64,000 nt of DNA from Maribacter litopenaei (GTDB lineage: Bacteria; Bacteroidota; Bacteroidia; Flavobacteriales; Flavobacteriaceae). How positions within the stretch are numbered: the first letter of the stretch is position 1; each line of letters opens with the position of its first letter. The DNA lies in assembly GCF_025244665.1 (NCBI RefSeq), contig NZ_CP104205.1, positions 3,655,001 to 3,719,000 of the forward strand. Reading direction: 5' to 3'. The position numbers and the translations under genes are program-made. Below are positions 1-11,421 of this stretch, piece after piece. A model generated the notes under the pieces. It ran no database searches. It saw nothing but the letters and a program-made list of their open reading frames with translations, and was not told the DNA's origin.

Positions 1-648
1 CAAAACAGCTCCTCCTTCCGCGTCATACTTTGCCGGAGGGTTGTTGATTACTTCAATGGATTTGATATTCTGCCCTTGATAATTTTCCAATAAACTTCTT
101 ACTTCCGATGGTGACAATTGAACTTTCCGGTCGTTGATGTATACCACCGCTGGTTGGTTTCGAATTTGAAGTTCATCCTGCATCAAAATCACTCCCGGTG
201 TTTGCTTCAGAATATCCCAAGAAGTACTTTGGGACAGCACGGTGTTTTCCACATTAAAAACCAATCGATCTACCTTGCGTTCAATCTTGGGCCTGGAGGA
301 TACCACGACAACCTCATCCAACTGCTCCGTTTGTTGTGGAATGATCAATGCACCTATTCTAATATCAGATTGGATATCCAAAGGAAGACCTTCGGAACTT
401 TTTCCAATATAGGAGCCTTGCACAATATAAAGGCCAGGTTCTATATCGGTTATAATAAATAGACCATTTTCATCTGCGGAAGAACCTTTGACCACGGTTA
501 AATCCATAGGCCTTGATAAAAATACGGAGGCAAAAGGGATTACCTCGCCTACCTCGTCCCTCACCGTACCGGTAAGTTCATAGGATTGGCAATACGCTAC
601 TTGGGTATACCCTAGGACAGCTAGGAAAAATAGCAGTAGTGGTTTCAC
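1..648 (-). CDS. TonB-dependent outer membrane receptor, N-terminal part (truncated by window edge)
   Basis: Outer-membrane beta-barrel protein expected to import a substrate using TonB energy. Only the first 216 codons lie in the window. A signal peptide (KPLLLFFLAVLGYTQVAYCQ) is followed by a carboxypeptidase-regulatory-like beta-sandwich (about residues 22-105). A plug domain follows with the motifs LDEVVV and VINNPPAKYDAEGG. The latter is typical of the Bacteroidetes outer-membrane beta-barrel family rather than SusC, because no SusC signature is seen. The start is GTG; no ATG fits the signal peptide. The gene is divergent from lepA. Substrate unknown. Confidence 0.8.
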   Translation of the reverse strand, partial: MKPLLLFFLAVLGYTQVAYCQSYELTGTVRDEVGEVIPFASVFLSRPMDLTVVKGSSADENGLFIITDIEPGLYIVQGSYIGKSSEGLPLDIQSDIRIGALIIPQQTEQLDEVVVVSSRPKIERKVDRLVFNVENTVLSQSTSWDILKQTPGVILMQDELQIRNQPAVVYINDRKVQLSPSEVRSLLENYQGQNIKSIEVINNPPAKYDAEGGAVL

Positions 649-853
649 TTTTAGTTTGGGTTGAAGACCAAATCTAACAAAATAATACTGTATTTTTTAT
701 AATGGGTAGGTTTCACTTTGATTTTAGCCGAATATTGCCTGTTTATTTAGTTGATGCTTCATTAGATGTCCATACAAATTAGATTATATTTGCAATTGCT
801 TTTTAAGCAGGTAATTTACCATGTTTAGAGAGCTCTATTTTTCAACCGTTGCT

Positions 854-2651
854 ATGAATAACATTAGAAATTTTTGCATAATTGCCCATATTGATCATGG
901 TAAAAGTACCTTGGCCGACAGGCTTTTGGATTTTACGGGTTCCGTCACCGAAAGGGAAAAAAAGGAACAGCTGTTGGATAATATGGACTTGGAGCGTGAG
1001 CGAGGTATTACCATAAAAAGCCATGCCATACAAATGGATTATGTTTACAACGGTGAAAAATATGTCCTAAATCTTATTGACACCCCTGGGCATGTTGATT
1101 TCTCTTATGAAGTTTCGCGATCCATCGCAGCTTGTGAAGGTGCGTTATTGGTAGTCGACGCCGCACAAAGCATACAGGCTCAGACCATATCCAACTTATA
1201 TCTAGCTCTTGAAAATGACTTAGAGATCATTCCGGTGCTAAATAAGGTGGACTTGCCCAGCGCAAACCCCGAGGAGGTTACGGACGATATTGTAGATCTT
1301 TTGGGGTGTGATGCAGAGGATGTTATCCCGGCCAGTGCCAAAACGGGTATTGGGATTGAGGAAATCTTAAAGGCCATCATTGAGCGAATCCCCGCGCCTA
1401 AAGGAAATCCGGATGAGCCCTTACAGGCTTTGGTCTTTGATTCCGTATACAATCCTTTTCGAGGTGTGGAAACTTATTTTAGGGTTGTCAATGGAAGTAT
1501 CCGAAAAAATCAAAAAATAAAATTCGTCGCCACGGGCAAAAGTTATGACGCCGATGAAATTGGCACCCTTAAGTTAACACAACATCCAAAACCGATGATA
1601 GGTGCGGGTGATGTGGGGTATTTGATCACAGGCATAAAAGATGCGCGAGAAGTAAAAGTAGGAGACACCATTACGGATGCCGCGGTCCCGACCAAAAATG
1701 CGATTGCGGGATTTGAGGATGTAAAGCCCATGGTTTTCGCGGGTATCTATCCCGTCGACACGGAGGACTTTGAGGAATTACGGTCTTCCATGGAAAAGTT
1801 ACAACTAAACGACGCCTCGCTGGTATTTACTCCGGAGAGTAGTGCCGCCTTGGGCTTTGGTTTTAGATGTGGATTTTTGGGAATGCTCCATATGGAAATC
1901 ATTCAAGAGCGTCTCGGAGCGTGAGTTTGATATGACTGTGATAACTACGGTACCTAACGTAAGTTATCACGCTTATACACGTAAAGACCCGGAGACCGCG
2001 ATCATTGTAAACAACCCCAGTGACCTTCCGGACCCTTCAACCATAGATAGGGTCGAGGAACCATATATAAAGGCGACCATTATTACAAAAGCTGATTTTG
2101 TAGGGAACGTTATGTCCCTCTGTATTGAAAAGAGAGGACAGATTACCAATCAGACCTATTTGACGACCGAAAGGGTGGAGCTGAACTTTGACATGCCTTT
2201 GGCAGAAATTGTATTCGACTTTTATGATCGCTTAAAAACGGTTTCCAAAGGCTATGCCTCCTTCGATTATGCCCCTATTGGAATGCGTGCATCCAAACTG
2301 GTTCGTGTGGATATTTTATTAAATGCCCAGCCTGTAGATGCATTATCCGCTTTAATACATTTTGATAATGCCGCCAACATTGGTAAAAAAATGTGCGAGA
2401 AGTTAAAAGAGCTCATCCCAAGACAACAATTCGATATTCCTATTCAGGCCGCCATCGGTTCCAAGATTATCTCGAGGGAAACCATTAAGGCCCTTCGTAA
2501 AGACGTAACGGCCAAATGTTATGGTGGGGATATTTCTAGGAAAAGAAAGTTGCTTGAAAAGCAGAAAAAAGGTAAAAAACGTATGCGTCAAGTTGGGAAT
2601 GTAGAAATACCGCAACAGGCGTTTATGGCAGTTTTAAAGCTCAACGATTAG
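854..2651 (+). CDS. lepA: Elongation factor 4 (LepA), one frameshift
   Basis: Ribosome-associated GTPase that back-translocates stalled ribosomes. The start at 854 gives the family N-terminus [19 protein letters not shown] (P-loop). DTPGH (G3) and NKVDLP (G4) follow, then the LepA-specific C-terminal domain with the basic tail [16 protein letters not shown]. The frame breaks at 1912-1917 (TCTCGG). Removing one base joins QERL to [15 protein letters not shown] and yields 598 residues, the normal LepA length. A TATATTTG sequence at 785-792 matches the Bacteroidetes -7 promoter consensus, but no well-spaced -33 element is evident. Confidence 0.95.
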
Positions 2652-2665
2652 GGGATCCGATTTCT

Positions 2666-4532
2666 CTACTTTGAAGCAGCCTTTGCCTCTTCGTTTTTCT
2701 GTTCTTCCTCAATGGGCAGCATCTTACCCAAATATACCAATTTGGAGTCCTCTTTTATGTCCGTAAAGTCCTTACTGAATGCGGAAATTATCTTAATGTC
2801 TCCGTCAGGTGTTTTAAGGAATAAAGGAATGATGTCTGTATCCGCCTTGGTGATTTCGATAAGCCCTTCATAATGTTCGGTGTCCTTGAGCTCTATCTCT
2901 CTGATAATCGGATTTTTTCTCGGCCGTTTCAGTTAATTTAATAAAATCGTCCGTATGGGAGAACAATCCTTCCTTTGGGTTATTTTCCGGGTCATTCATT
3001 TCCTCAGAATCCACAAGTCGGAAAGACCCATTTTCACCAAATTCCCCTTTAAATTTATCTATGGCATATTTGTTAATATCAGAGTTTCCTGTCAAGGCCA
3101 TAAGATAGCCTACATCATTTAGTTCAATATAGTCTCCCAAGGAATCCGAATAAATATTAGCACTGAAAGCCTCTAATCCCGCTTTTCGCGCCTTGGCTAC
3201 ATTGGTCTCGTTGTTATCCACCAATACAACATGTCTGTTGTTCTTTTGTAGATACTCCGCTATAAGCCTTGAGACTCGGGACGCGCCTATTACCAATATA
3301 CCTTCGGACTTTTTTAGGAACACCCCAACCAATTTGGCAAATAACCTAGCCGTAGTTGCATTCAAAAGCACCGTTCCCAACACAATCATGAATACCAACG
3401 GCGTTATATATTCTGCGCCTGGTTCCCCTTTTGCAAGCAGTTTGGAGCCAAACAAAGAAGCAATACCGGCGGCCACAATACCCCTAGGGCCTACCCAACT
3501 AACAAAAAGCTTTTCGTTTAACTTAAGGTTTGACCCCATAGCACTTAAAAAGACGCCTAAGGGCCTTATAATAAAAACAATGGATGCGAACAAAATTGCT
3601 GTCTTCCAATTATAGATCAGTTCTAGATCTGAAATATTGATGTTAGCGGCCAAAAGAATAAAAAGAATGGAAATCAAAAGTACACTTAGCGATTCCTTGA
3701 AGTAAAGAAGTTCCTTGATATTGGGTAAGTCAATATTGCCCATGACCATCCCCATGACAACCACGGCCAATAGACCAGATTCGTGCGCGAACAAATCGGA
3801 CTCCACAAAAACAAGCAGTACCACGGAAAGAGAAACCACGTTCAAAAGGTAATGCGGGATGAAATTCTTCTTTATGGCAAATGCCAAACCATGGGCGAAA
3901 GTGAAGCCAAAGGTAAAGCCAAATAGCAATATCTTTCCGAATTCCACCAAGGCAGTTAATGTATAGGCCTGTCCCTCTCCAACACTAATAAATTCAAACA
4001 CCAAAACAGCAGCCAGCGCGCCAATGGGATCGATCAATATGCCCTCCCATTTCAAAATTGCACTTACATCCTTTTTTAGGGGTATGTTTCTTAAAATAGG
4101 GGTTATTACCGTTGAATCCGTAACTATTATGAGGGAGGAAAACAGAAAGGAAACCTGCCAACTAAGGTCAAATATGAAATGGGCCGCCAAAGCACCTACG
4201 AAAAAGGTTACCAAACTTCCCAAAGTAATAAGTTTTGTAATAACGGGGCCCGTATTCCTTATTTCAGAACGCTTAAGGGTTAAACCGCCTTCAAATAAAA
4301 TAATACTTATGGCCAAGGATACAAAATAGTAAAGGCCTTCCCCAGGAAAAAGTCCCTTTTCACCATTCCACATAGGTTCTATAAGTTTGGAACCATCCTG
4401 AGTATATAGTGTGGATAATGGCCCCACAAGTAATCCAATTAAAATCAATGGAAGTATAGCGGGCAGTTTAAACCGCCAGGCTACCCATTGGGCAATTATT
4501 CCAAGAATGATAATACCGGCCAGTTCTAGCAT
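2666..4532 (-). CDS. Sodium(potassium)/proton antiporter, CPA1 type with TrkA-N domain, one frameshift
   Basis: Inner-membrane monovalent cation/proton antiporter. About 12 hydrophobic segments (residues 1-400) form a Na_H_exchanger domain, including SSLIIVTDSTVITPIL and VGPRGIVAAGIAS. A cytosolic Rossmann (RCK-N) domain starting ILVIGASRVSRLIAEYL (about 410) and a short C-terminal TrkA-C-like part follow. The last about 80 residues are in another frame. The break is at 2918-2923 (TCTCGG on the plus strand). Restoring CCGGA gives TETAGKNPIIREIELKD and carries on to a stop at 2666, 15 bp from the convergent lepA stop. Repaired length about 621 residues. Exact ion specificity cannot be read. 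Confidence 0.87.
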
Positions 4533-4898
4533 GGAATAGTTTTTTGCTAAAAATAAGAATTAAACAGCAGTTGTTAACATTAAGAACTCGAATAACTTTT
4601 TTGCCTACAATTTAGATGTAGACTTTGATTTGATTCTTTTTTAATCATTATTCAGGGTACTTACACCTAAGAGGAACTTTTAAGGTTTCCTAACCGCATA
4701 TAATAAAATTGTGGGTTTTACCTACATTTATTGATTAAAAATACCTATATGGTAAATGCTTTTATATTTTTGCTTAGGTTTCCCAAAGAAGATTTCGATT
4801 ATTTATACCGCCAAGCACTTCTTCGGTAAATATAATTTGCAAAACTTATGTATGGAGCTCCCAACAGAAAATGGAGCAAAACTAGAATTTGAAAGGTC
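4533..4898. other. Divergent intergenic region
   Basis: This is 366 bp of AT-rich DNA between the divergent antiporter and histidine kinase genes. It holds TATTTTTG at 4765-4772, which fits the Bacteroidetes -7 consensus TAnnTTTG and lies about 130 bp before the kinase start. I see no open frame, RNA or repeat. Confidence 0.4.
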
Positions 4899-7800
4899 AT
4901 GAGAAACCCTTTAGGAAACAAAACATATAATCCTCCACTTTTTACTGGTTTACTAGTGTTTCTATTGGTATTTGCTATTACAACTTTCGTAACCTACCAG
5001 CGATATCTTATCCAAAAAAGCTCGGAAAAAGACGAGATAAGAAGACAGGCAGAACGGGTAGACAATGAAATGAAAAGTGTTCTAGAGCAAGGCTTTTCTA
5101 GCACCCAAAGTATAGCCTTTTTAGTGGAGAACTATGGTGTCCCGGAGGACTTTACCAAAATATCCCAGTTAATACTAAAGACAAACACAAATGTTGATGC
5201 CCTAGAACTTGTGGATGGTGCAGGGGTTATTACACATGTGTATCCTTTGGAAGGAAATGAAGTTTTGGGCTTCAATATTTTAAGGGATTCCATTGGTAAA
5301 CCCGGCGCAATAAAAACCATTGAAAAAGGTGAATACTTCATTACTGGTCCAATCGATTTGAAGCAAGGTGGATCCGGATTTGTTTGCAGAACTCCCATTT
5401 ACAATGACAAAGAGTTTGCAGGATTTGCGGCGGCTGTTATTAAATTAAGTTCCTTATTGTCCAAAATTCCCATGGATACCTTGGACAATGGCGATTTTTC
5501 ATATCAACTTTCAAAAGTAAATCCTGATGGGTCTGAGGAGATGTTTCTTTCCCCCCAAAAAAAAACTTCCGAGAGAATGCCCTTAAGCACACTATTTCCG
5601 ATTACAATGGGGAATGGAAACTCTATGTGATTTCTAATAAAAAAAATGCCCTTTACGGATTATTTGTAATGGGAATATTGGGGCTTTTTTTAGCCGGTCT
5701 TGCTGGTTTCTTTACATATTTTATCATGAAGCAGCCAAAAAAGCTTCAGAAAATGGTAAATGAAAAAACGCTTTTACTAAAAGAAAGTGAGCAAAAGTTT
5801 AGGACCTTGATAGAACAGGCCTCCGATGGTATTTTTTTGGCAGATTTTAAAGGTAATGTTCTTGATGCCAATCTCGCTGGGGTAAAAATGTTTCGATATT
5901 CTAAAGAAGAATTACTGGAAAAAAACTTAAGGGACTTGGCGACAAAAGAAGATTTAAATAAGACCCCTATTAGGTTTCCGAATTAAAACAAGGTGAGGCC
6001 GTACTAACAGAACGAAAACTTTTGAAAAAAAACGGCTCTCCCTTTTATGGCGAAGTTAGCGCCAAAAAGCTGAATGATGGTAATATTTTAGGTATTGTGA
6101 GGGACGTGACCGCAAGGAAAAAATTGGAACTTGCTGCATGGGACAACCTCCAAAAGTTCCGGAAAGCATTTAACAGCCGCACTATTGGCATGGCAATTTT
6201 TGACGAAAAACTTCGGTTCGTTGATGTAAACCCTTATTTCTTGGAAAAATTAGGATATTCACTTCAAGAAGTGAAAGGAAAAACATTTGAGGAGCTTGGA
6301 CCTATTATAATTGATGAAAAGTTAAAAAGAAAGGAAGCGCTAAAGGGTTTAAACGAGCATGGGAAAGTACTTTCCATGGAGCTTATTGTGCGACCAAACG
6401 GAAAAGAAAAAATACACTTTTCAACCTCAGCGGAATCCTATGTGGTAGACAACAAAAATTACATATTAGCAACTTACCTTGATAGAACGGAAGAAAAAAA
6501 GGCACAAGAAAAAATTATTTCCAGTGAAAAAAAATACAGGGAATTAACGGAACGCATCTCCGATGCTTTCGTGGCTTTTGACAAAAATTGGGACTTTACA
6601 TATGTGAACAATAAAGCCTCTAAAATTATCGGAAGGGATTCCATTGGTTTGGTAGGAAAAAACCTTTGGGAAGAATTTCCTCAGTTTGCCCAAACGGAAG
6701 CTTACGACACTTTTAAAAGCGCTCTAGAAAACCAAAAATATGTTCAATTTGAACAGTTCCATAAACCCTATGATGTTTGGATAGAAAACCACATTTACCC
6801 TTCTCCGGAAGGGCTAACAATTTATTTTAGGGACATTACCAAAAAGAAGGTTGCCGAGCAAGAAAACCGGAAATTGCTCACAGTTGTTGAGAACAGTCCA
6901 GGCTTCATAGGTCTCTCAAGGATGGATAGCAATTCTATTTATTTAAACCAATATGGACGTAAATTGGTGGGTCTACCTCCTGAAGGTTCTATTTCCGATA
7001 TTTCTTGGTTTGATTTCTTTCCTGAAAACACTGTTGAGCTAATTAAAGATGAATACCTTCCTATTGTATTGAAAGAAGGTACTTGGAGTGGTGAAGCATA
7101 TCTAAAAAACTTTGAGACAAATACATATGTTCCCACGGCATTCTCTGCATTTACAATAAACGATAAAGTTTCCAAAGAACCTATTGGAATTGGTTCCGTG
7201 GCATTCGATTTGACTGAAAGGAAAAAAGTTGAAAAAGAGATTTTAGATCTTCAGTCTAAAATGAATGCCGCCATTAGAATAGGTAAAATTGGATATTGGG
7301 ATTGGCACATTGAATCAGGTATTATAGATTGGTCTGAGCGTATGTATGAAATTTATGATGTGGAGCATGGGCGTGAAATCAATGTTGCGTTTACGAAGAC
7401 ACTAGTGCACCCGGAAGATTTGGAAATGCACGATAAAACAATAGAACATAAAACCAAAAACAGGGACGATTCATCTTTCACATATCGAATTGTTGACAGG
7501 AACGAAAACATAAAACATGTATTAGTACAAATGGAGGTAAAAGTGGATCTGGATGGTAACCCAATCAACTATCAAGGTACGGCCATTGATATTACCCAGG
7601 AAAAAGAAGCAGAGGTATTACTAGAAAGACAAAACCAAGAGCTTAAAAAGACCAATTCTGAACTGGACAGTTTTGTGTATAGCGCCTCTCACGAATTAAG
7701 GGCTCCCTTGGCTTCACTTCTCGGTTTGGTGAATATTATGAAAAAAGAAAAGAGGAGCGATGATAGTCTCTTAAACTTACGGATGATGGAGAACTCCATA

Positions 7801-8331
7801 ACAAGGCTTGATGAATTCATTGGGGACATAGTCCAATATTCAAGAAATAAGCATATAGAGGTTGTGCCCGAAAAAATAAACTTTAGCGCCTTAATATCCA
7901 GATCTTTAGAGGATTTTTGGTATCTTGAGAATACACAAAAGATAAAAGTGATTAAGAACATTGAGGAAGGTGATCCCTTCTTTTCTGATAATAAAAGGGT
8001 CATGGTCTTGTTGAATAATTTTATATCCAACGCTATAAAATATCATGATATGGAAAAAACCTCTCCGTCAATTTGGATCAATATAAAAACAAACCAAAAA
8101 GAAGCTATTATAAGGATAGAAGACAATGGAACGGGTATTGCGAAGGAAAACCAAGATAAGATTTATAATATGTTCTACAGAACTACTTCAAAAGTAACGG
8201 GTTCGGGAATAGGTCTTTTCATCGTAAAGGAAATATTGGACAGACTAAAGGGGACGGTGTCCTTGGAATCAACACTTAACAAAGGTTCCGTTTTCACCAT
8301 AAAGCTACCTAATCTTTCCCCTGGTGACTAA
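4899..8331 (+). CDS. CHASE / multi-PAS sensor histidine kinase, two frameshifts
   Basis: Membrane sensor kinase that should phosphorylate the response regulator 12 bp downstream. Order after repair (about 1,144 residues): TM1 (LFTGLLVFLLVFAITTFV), CHASE extracellular sensor, TM2 (GLFVMGILGLFLAGLAGFF), then five PAS domains beginning near LIEQASDGIFLADF, FRKAFNSRTIGMAIF, YRELTERISDAFVAF, LLTVVENSPGFIGL and IRIGKIGYWDW. HisKA has H-box SASHELRAPLASL, and HATPase_c has NFISNAIKYHD (N), EDNGTGI (G1) and GSGIGLFIVKE (G2). Breaks are at 5568-5571 and 5977-5980. Restoring TCCGG at both gives continuous frames (SGENALKHTISDYNGEW and RFPELKQGEAVL). Signal unknown. Confidence 0.88.
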
Positions 8332-8343
8332 ATAGAGAAAAAA

Positions 8344-8727
8344 ATGAAAGTACTGTTAATTGATGATTCTGAAATAGACAACTATATCAACAAAGCGATT
8401 ATATCAAAATCGGATATCGTGTCGGAGGTTGTCACAAAAACCTCAGGAAGAGAAGCCTTGGATTATCTCGTTGAATTAAAAGAGGAGGTTGATTTGTTGC
8501 CGGATATTATATTTTTGGATATTCGAATGCCGGGTATGGATGGTTATGAATTTATAGAACATTATAAAAACTTGCCGAGCACCTTAAAAGATAAATGCCG
8601 GGTATTTGTTTTAAGCTCATCAACAAACCCCACTGATGTTGCACGTTCGGAAAGTTATGAAGAGATAGAAAAGCATTTGGCCAAACCCTTGGCCCACCAT
8701 TCCATAGAAAAATTAATACACTCTTAG
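8344..8727 (+). CDS. CheY-like single-domain response regulator
   Basis: Stand-alone receiver domain (127 residues, no output domain) of the Rcp1-type found beside PAS histidine kinases. Acidic pocket LIDDSE at residues 5-10, phospho-acceptor Asp in IFLDIRMPGMDG (about 60), conserved Ser in VLSSS (about 97) and Lys in HLAKPL (about 117). It starts 12 bp after the kinase stop, so the two are almost certainly co-transcribed. Without a DNA-binding part it must act by protein contact or phosphotransfer. Frame intact. Confidence 0.93.
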   Translation: MKVLLIDDSEIDNYINKAIISKSDIVSEVVTKTSGREALDYLVELKEEVDLLPDIIFLDIRMPGMDGYEFIEHYKNLPSTLKDKCRVFVLSSSTNPTDVARSESYEEIEKHLAKPLAHHSIEKLIHS

Positions 8728-8882
8728 ATCAAAGGCTCTTTTCCAATACCTCTTTCAAAACTCAAAAACCACTTCTTCAACTGTCTTAAAGTTGACTGAC
8801 CCCGTTAAAAACTCTTAAACAACCTGTTTTTCCTGTTCATTTTAACTAATTTTCCAAACTTATACTGTTACCCAATAGATTA

Positions 8883-9746
8883 ATGAATCTATACCCTGTT
8901 GAGACCGGAAATTTTAAGTTGGATGGTGGGGCCATGTTTGGAGTGGTGCCAAAAACAATTTGGCAAAGAACAAACCCTGCCGACAATAACAATTTAATTG
9001 ATATTGCCGCTAGAAGTCTGCTTATAGAGGATGGGGACAGACTAATTCTGATAGATACAGGGCTTGGAAACAAACAATCGGACAAATTTTTTAGCCATTA
9101 CCACAGATGGGGCAATTTTTCCTTAGAAAATTCATTGAACAGAATAGATCTTGGCCTAAAAGATATTACCGACGTATTTCTTACCCATCTGCACTTTGAC
9201 CATTGTGGGGGATGTATTCAATGGAACAAGGATCGTACAGGATATGAACCCGTTTTTAAAAACGCCAAGTACTGGACCAATAAAAATCATTGGGAATGGG
9301 CTACTAAACCCAACACTAGGGAAAAGGCATCCTTTTTGTCCGAAAATTTATTGCCTATGCTAGAAAGCGGTCAATTAGAATTTTTGGAAACTTCAAACTT
9401 CAAATTCTTAAAAAAGACTTCAGAGTTAGGTTTTGGCATTTATTTTGTAGATGGGCACACGGAAAAGCAAATGTTGCCACGGATAGAGTACAAGGGAAAA
9501 ACAATCGTTTTTGTGGCCGATTTAATTCCAACAGTTGGTCACATCCCATTACCCTATGTTATGGGTTACGATACTCGACCCTTATTGACCTTGTCTGAAA
9601 AAGAAAAATTCCTAAACGAGGCTGCAGAAAAAAACTATTTTCTTTTCTTTGAGCACGATGCACATAATCAGCTTTGTACACTCAAAAAAACCGATAAAGG
9701 AGTAAGGCTAGATGAAACCTTTACTTTCAATGAAATTTTCAACTAA
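8883..9746 (+). CDS. MBL-fold metallo-hydrolase (lactonase-like)
   Basis: Zinc hydrolase of the metallo-beta-lactamase superfamily, 287 residues and frame intact. The metal motif is LTHLHFDHCGG (HxHxDH, about residues 101-111). Further ligands are probably H in VDGHTE, D in VFVADLIP and H in FFEHDAH. There is no signal peptide, so it is cytoplasmic. Overall shape resembles quorum-quenching lactonases and methyl-parathion-hydrolase-like enzymes, but the substrate cannot be inferred. The S8 protease follows 27 bp downstream. Confidence 0.85.
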   Translation: MNLYPVETGNFKLDGGAMFGVVPKTIWQRTNPADNNNLIDIAARSLLIEDGDRLILIDTGLGNKQSDKFFSHYHRWGNFSLENSLNRIDLGLKDITDVFLTHLHFDHCGGCIQWNKDRTGYEPVFKNAKYWTNKNHWEWATKPNTREKASFLSENLLPMLESGQLEFLETSNFKFLKKTSELGFGIYFVDGHTEKQMLPRIEYKGKTIVFVADLIPTVGHIPLPYVMGYDTRPLLTLSEKEKFLNEAAEKNYFLFFEHDAHNQLCTLKKTDKGVRLDETFTFNEIFN

Positions 9747-9773
9747 AAATCAAATTTAATTTAATAGCTATAT

Positions 9774-11404
9774 ATGATACGTACAATCACTAAATCGTTC
9801 TTGATATTTTCTTTTGTCGCCCTTATTGGCTGCGGTGGCTCCGGAGGTCTTATATTAACTCCCGTTGAAAACATTGACTCGGTACCCTTAAAGATTTCAG
9901 ATCTAACCGATGCGGAAAAGAAAAATTGGGGGCATTTAGACCTTGCAGCAGATACCATCCCAGGAATGAGCGTTGATAAAGCTTATGATGAAATTATAAA
10001 AAACAAGAAGGGGAAAAAGGTAATCGTAGCAGTTCTTGACTCGGGAATCGATTTGGACCATGAGGATTTAGATGGGGTTATTTGGACCAATACAGACGAA
10101 AAACCGGGTAACAACAAGGATGATGACAATAATGGTTATGTTGATGATATTCATGGGTACAACTTTCTTGGGGAGTCTTATAATGAGCAACTTGAATATG
10201 TACGCATGTTACGATTGAACATTGGCGATCAGGCTACTTTGGCAAAGGCAAGGGCAAAACTGGATGAGGAGTACACTTCAGCAGAGCAAAATAAAATGAG
10301 ATATGAACAAATATTACAAGCAGTTAAAAGTGCGGATGCGGAGGTCAAGGAGTATTTGGGCAAAGAGTCCTATACAAAAGAGGATGTTACCGGCATAGAG
10401 GCTACAACGGAAGCCATGCAGAGAAATAAATCTGTACTACTTCAAATGTATAGTTTTAAAGAGTCCATTCCGAAGTAATCGAAGAATTGGGTGATGGTAT
10501 TACATATTTCACAGAACAACTAAATTACAACCTCAACAAGGATTTCAACGGTCGTGAATTGGTGGGTGACGACCCTTACAATTACAGCGATACAGATTAC
10601 GGAAATGGCAACCCAAACAATAGGGTAGATGACGAAAGCCATGGTACCCATGTTGCGGGAATCATTGCAGCAGAAAGAAATAATGGTCTTGGGGCCAATG
10701 GGGTTGCCAATAACGTAGAAATTATGAGTATTAGGGCGGTTCCTAATGGTGATGAATATGATAAGGACGTTGCCCGAGGAATTCGATATGCCGTAGACAA
10801 TGGAGCAAAAATCATCAATGGAAGCTTTGGAAAATCTTTTTCTCCAAATGCACAATGGGTGTACGACGCCATAAAATATGCTGCTGACAATGATGTATTG
10901 TTTGTACATGCAGCAGGAAACGATGGTGCCAACTTGGATGATCCCTCCAACCCAAATTTTCCAAATGACCAAGTAAATAATGGGGCGGAGTTTGCGGATA
11001 ATGTCATTACCGTGGGGGCATTGGATCCTAACTATGGGTCGGAAATGGTAGCCTCCTACTCTAACTATGGAAAAATAAATGTAGATGTTTTCGCACCGGG
11101 TACAGATATTTATTCTACCTACCCCAACAATGAATACGAATTTTCCCCAGGAACATCCATGGCGGCTCCGGCCGTATCCGGGGTAGCCGCCTTAATTTTG
11201 TCCCAGTATCCCAATTTAAGCGCCAAGCAGGTTAAAAAAATAATTCTTAACTCCGGATTACCAATTAAGACAAAGGTAATCTTGGGGGGAGACAACACTA
11301 AAAATGCCAGCTTAGGCGAAATATCCACTTCCGGTAAAATAGTAAATGCCTATAATGCCCTAATTATGGCAAGTAAGGTAAGTAACGGTCAATTGCAACT
11401 ATAA
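9774..11404 (+). CDS. S8 subtilisin-family serine peptidase, lipoprotein, one frameshift
   Basis: Exported subtilase. A lipoprotein signal (FSFVALIGCGG, lipobox Cys about 20) implies membrane anchoring. The catalytic triad is complete: Asp in VAVLDSGID (about 90), His in SHGTHVAGI (about 290) and Ser in PGTSMAAPAVSG (about 465). A roughly 140-residue insert between Asp and His is helical and charged, as in other Bacteroidetes S8 lipoproteins. The break is at 10469-10472; restoring CCGGA joins ESIPEVIEELGDG. Repaired length 543. The M1 peptidase starts 17 bp later, so the two probably share a transcript. Confidence 0.9.
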
Positions 11405-11421
11405 TCTTGAATATAAATAAA

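Noticed and set aside
118-462. Plus-strand open frame at the left edge
   Set aside because: It is the antisense shadow of the TonB receptor plug domain.
854-2651. Programmed ribosomal frameshifting in lepA, rnr, gltX, mnmG and others
   Set aside because: The shifts go in both directions at many unrelated places, lack slippery heptamers, and hit genes not known for recoding.
10520-11007. Antisense open frames across the S8 peptidase
   Set aside because: They mirror a strongly supported gene and show no motifs.
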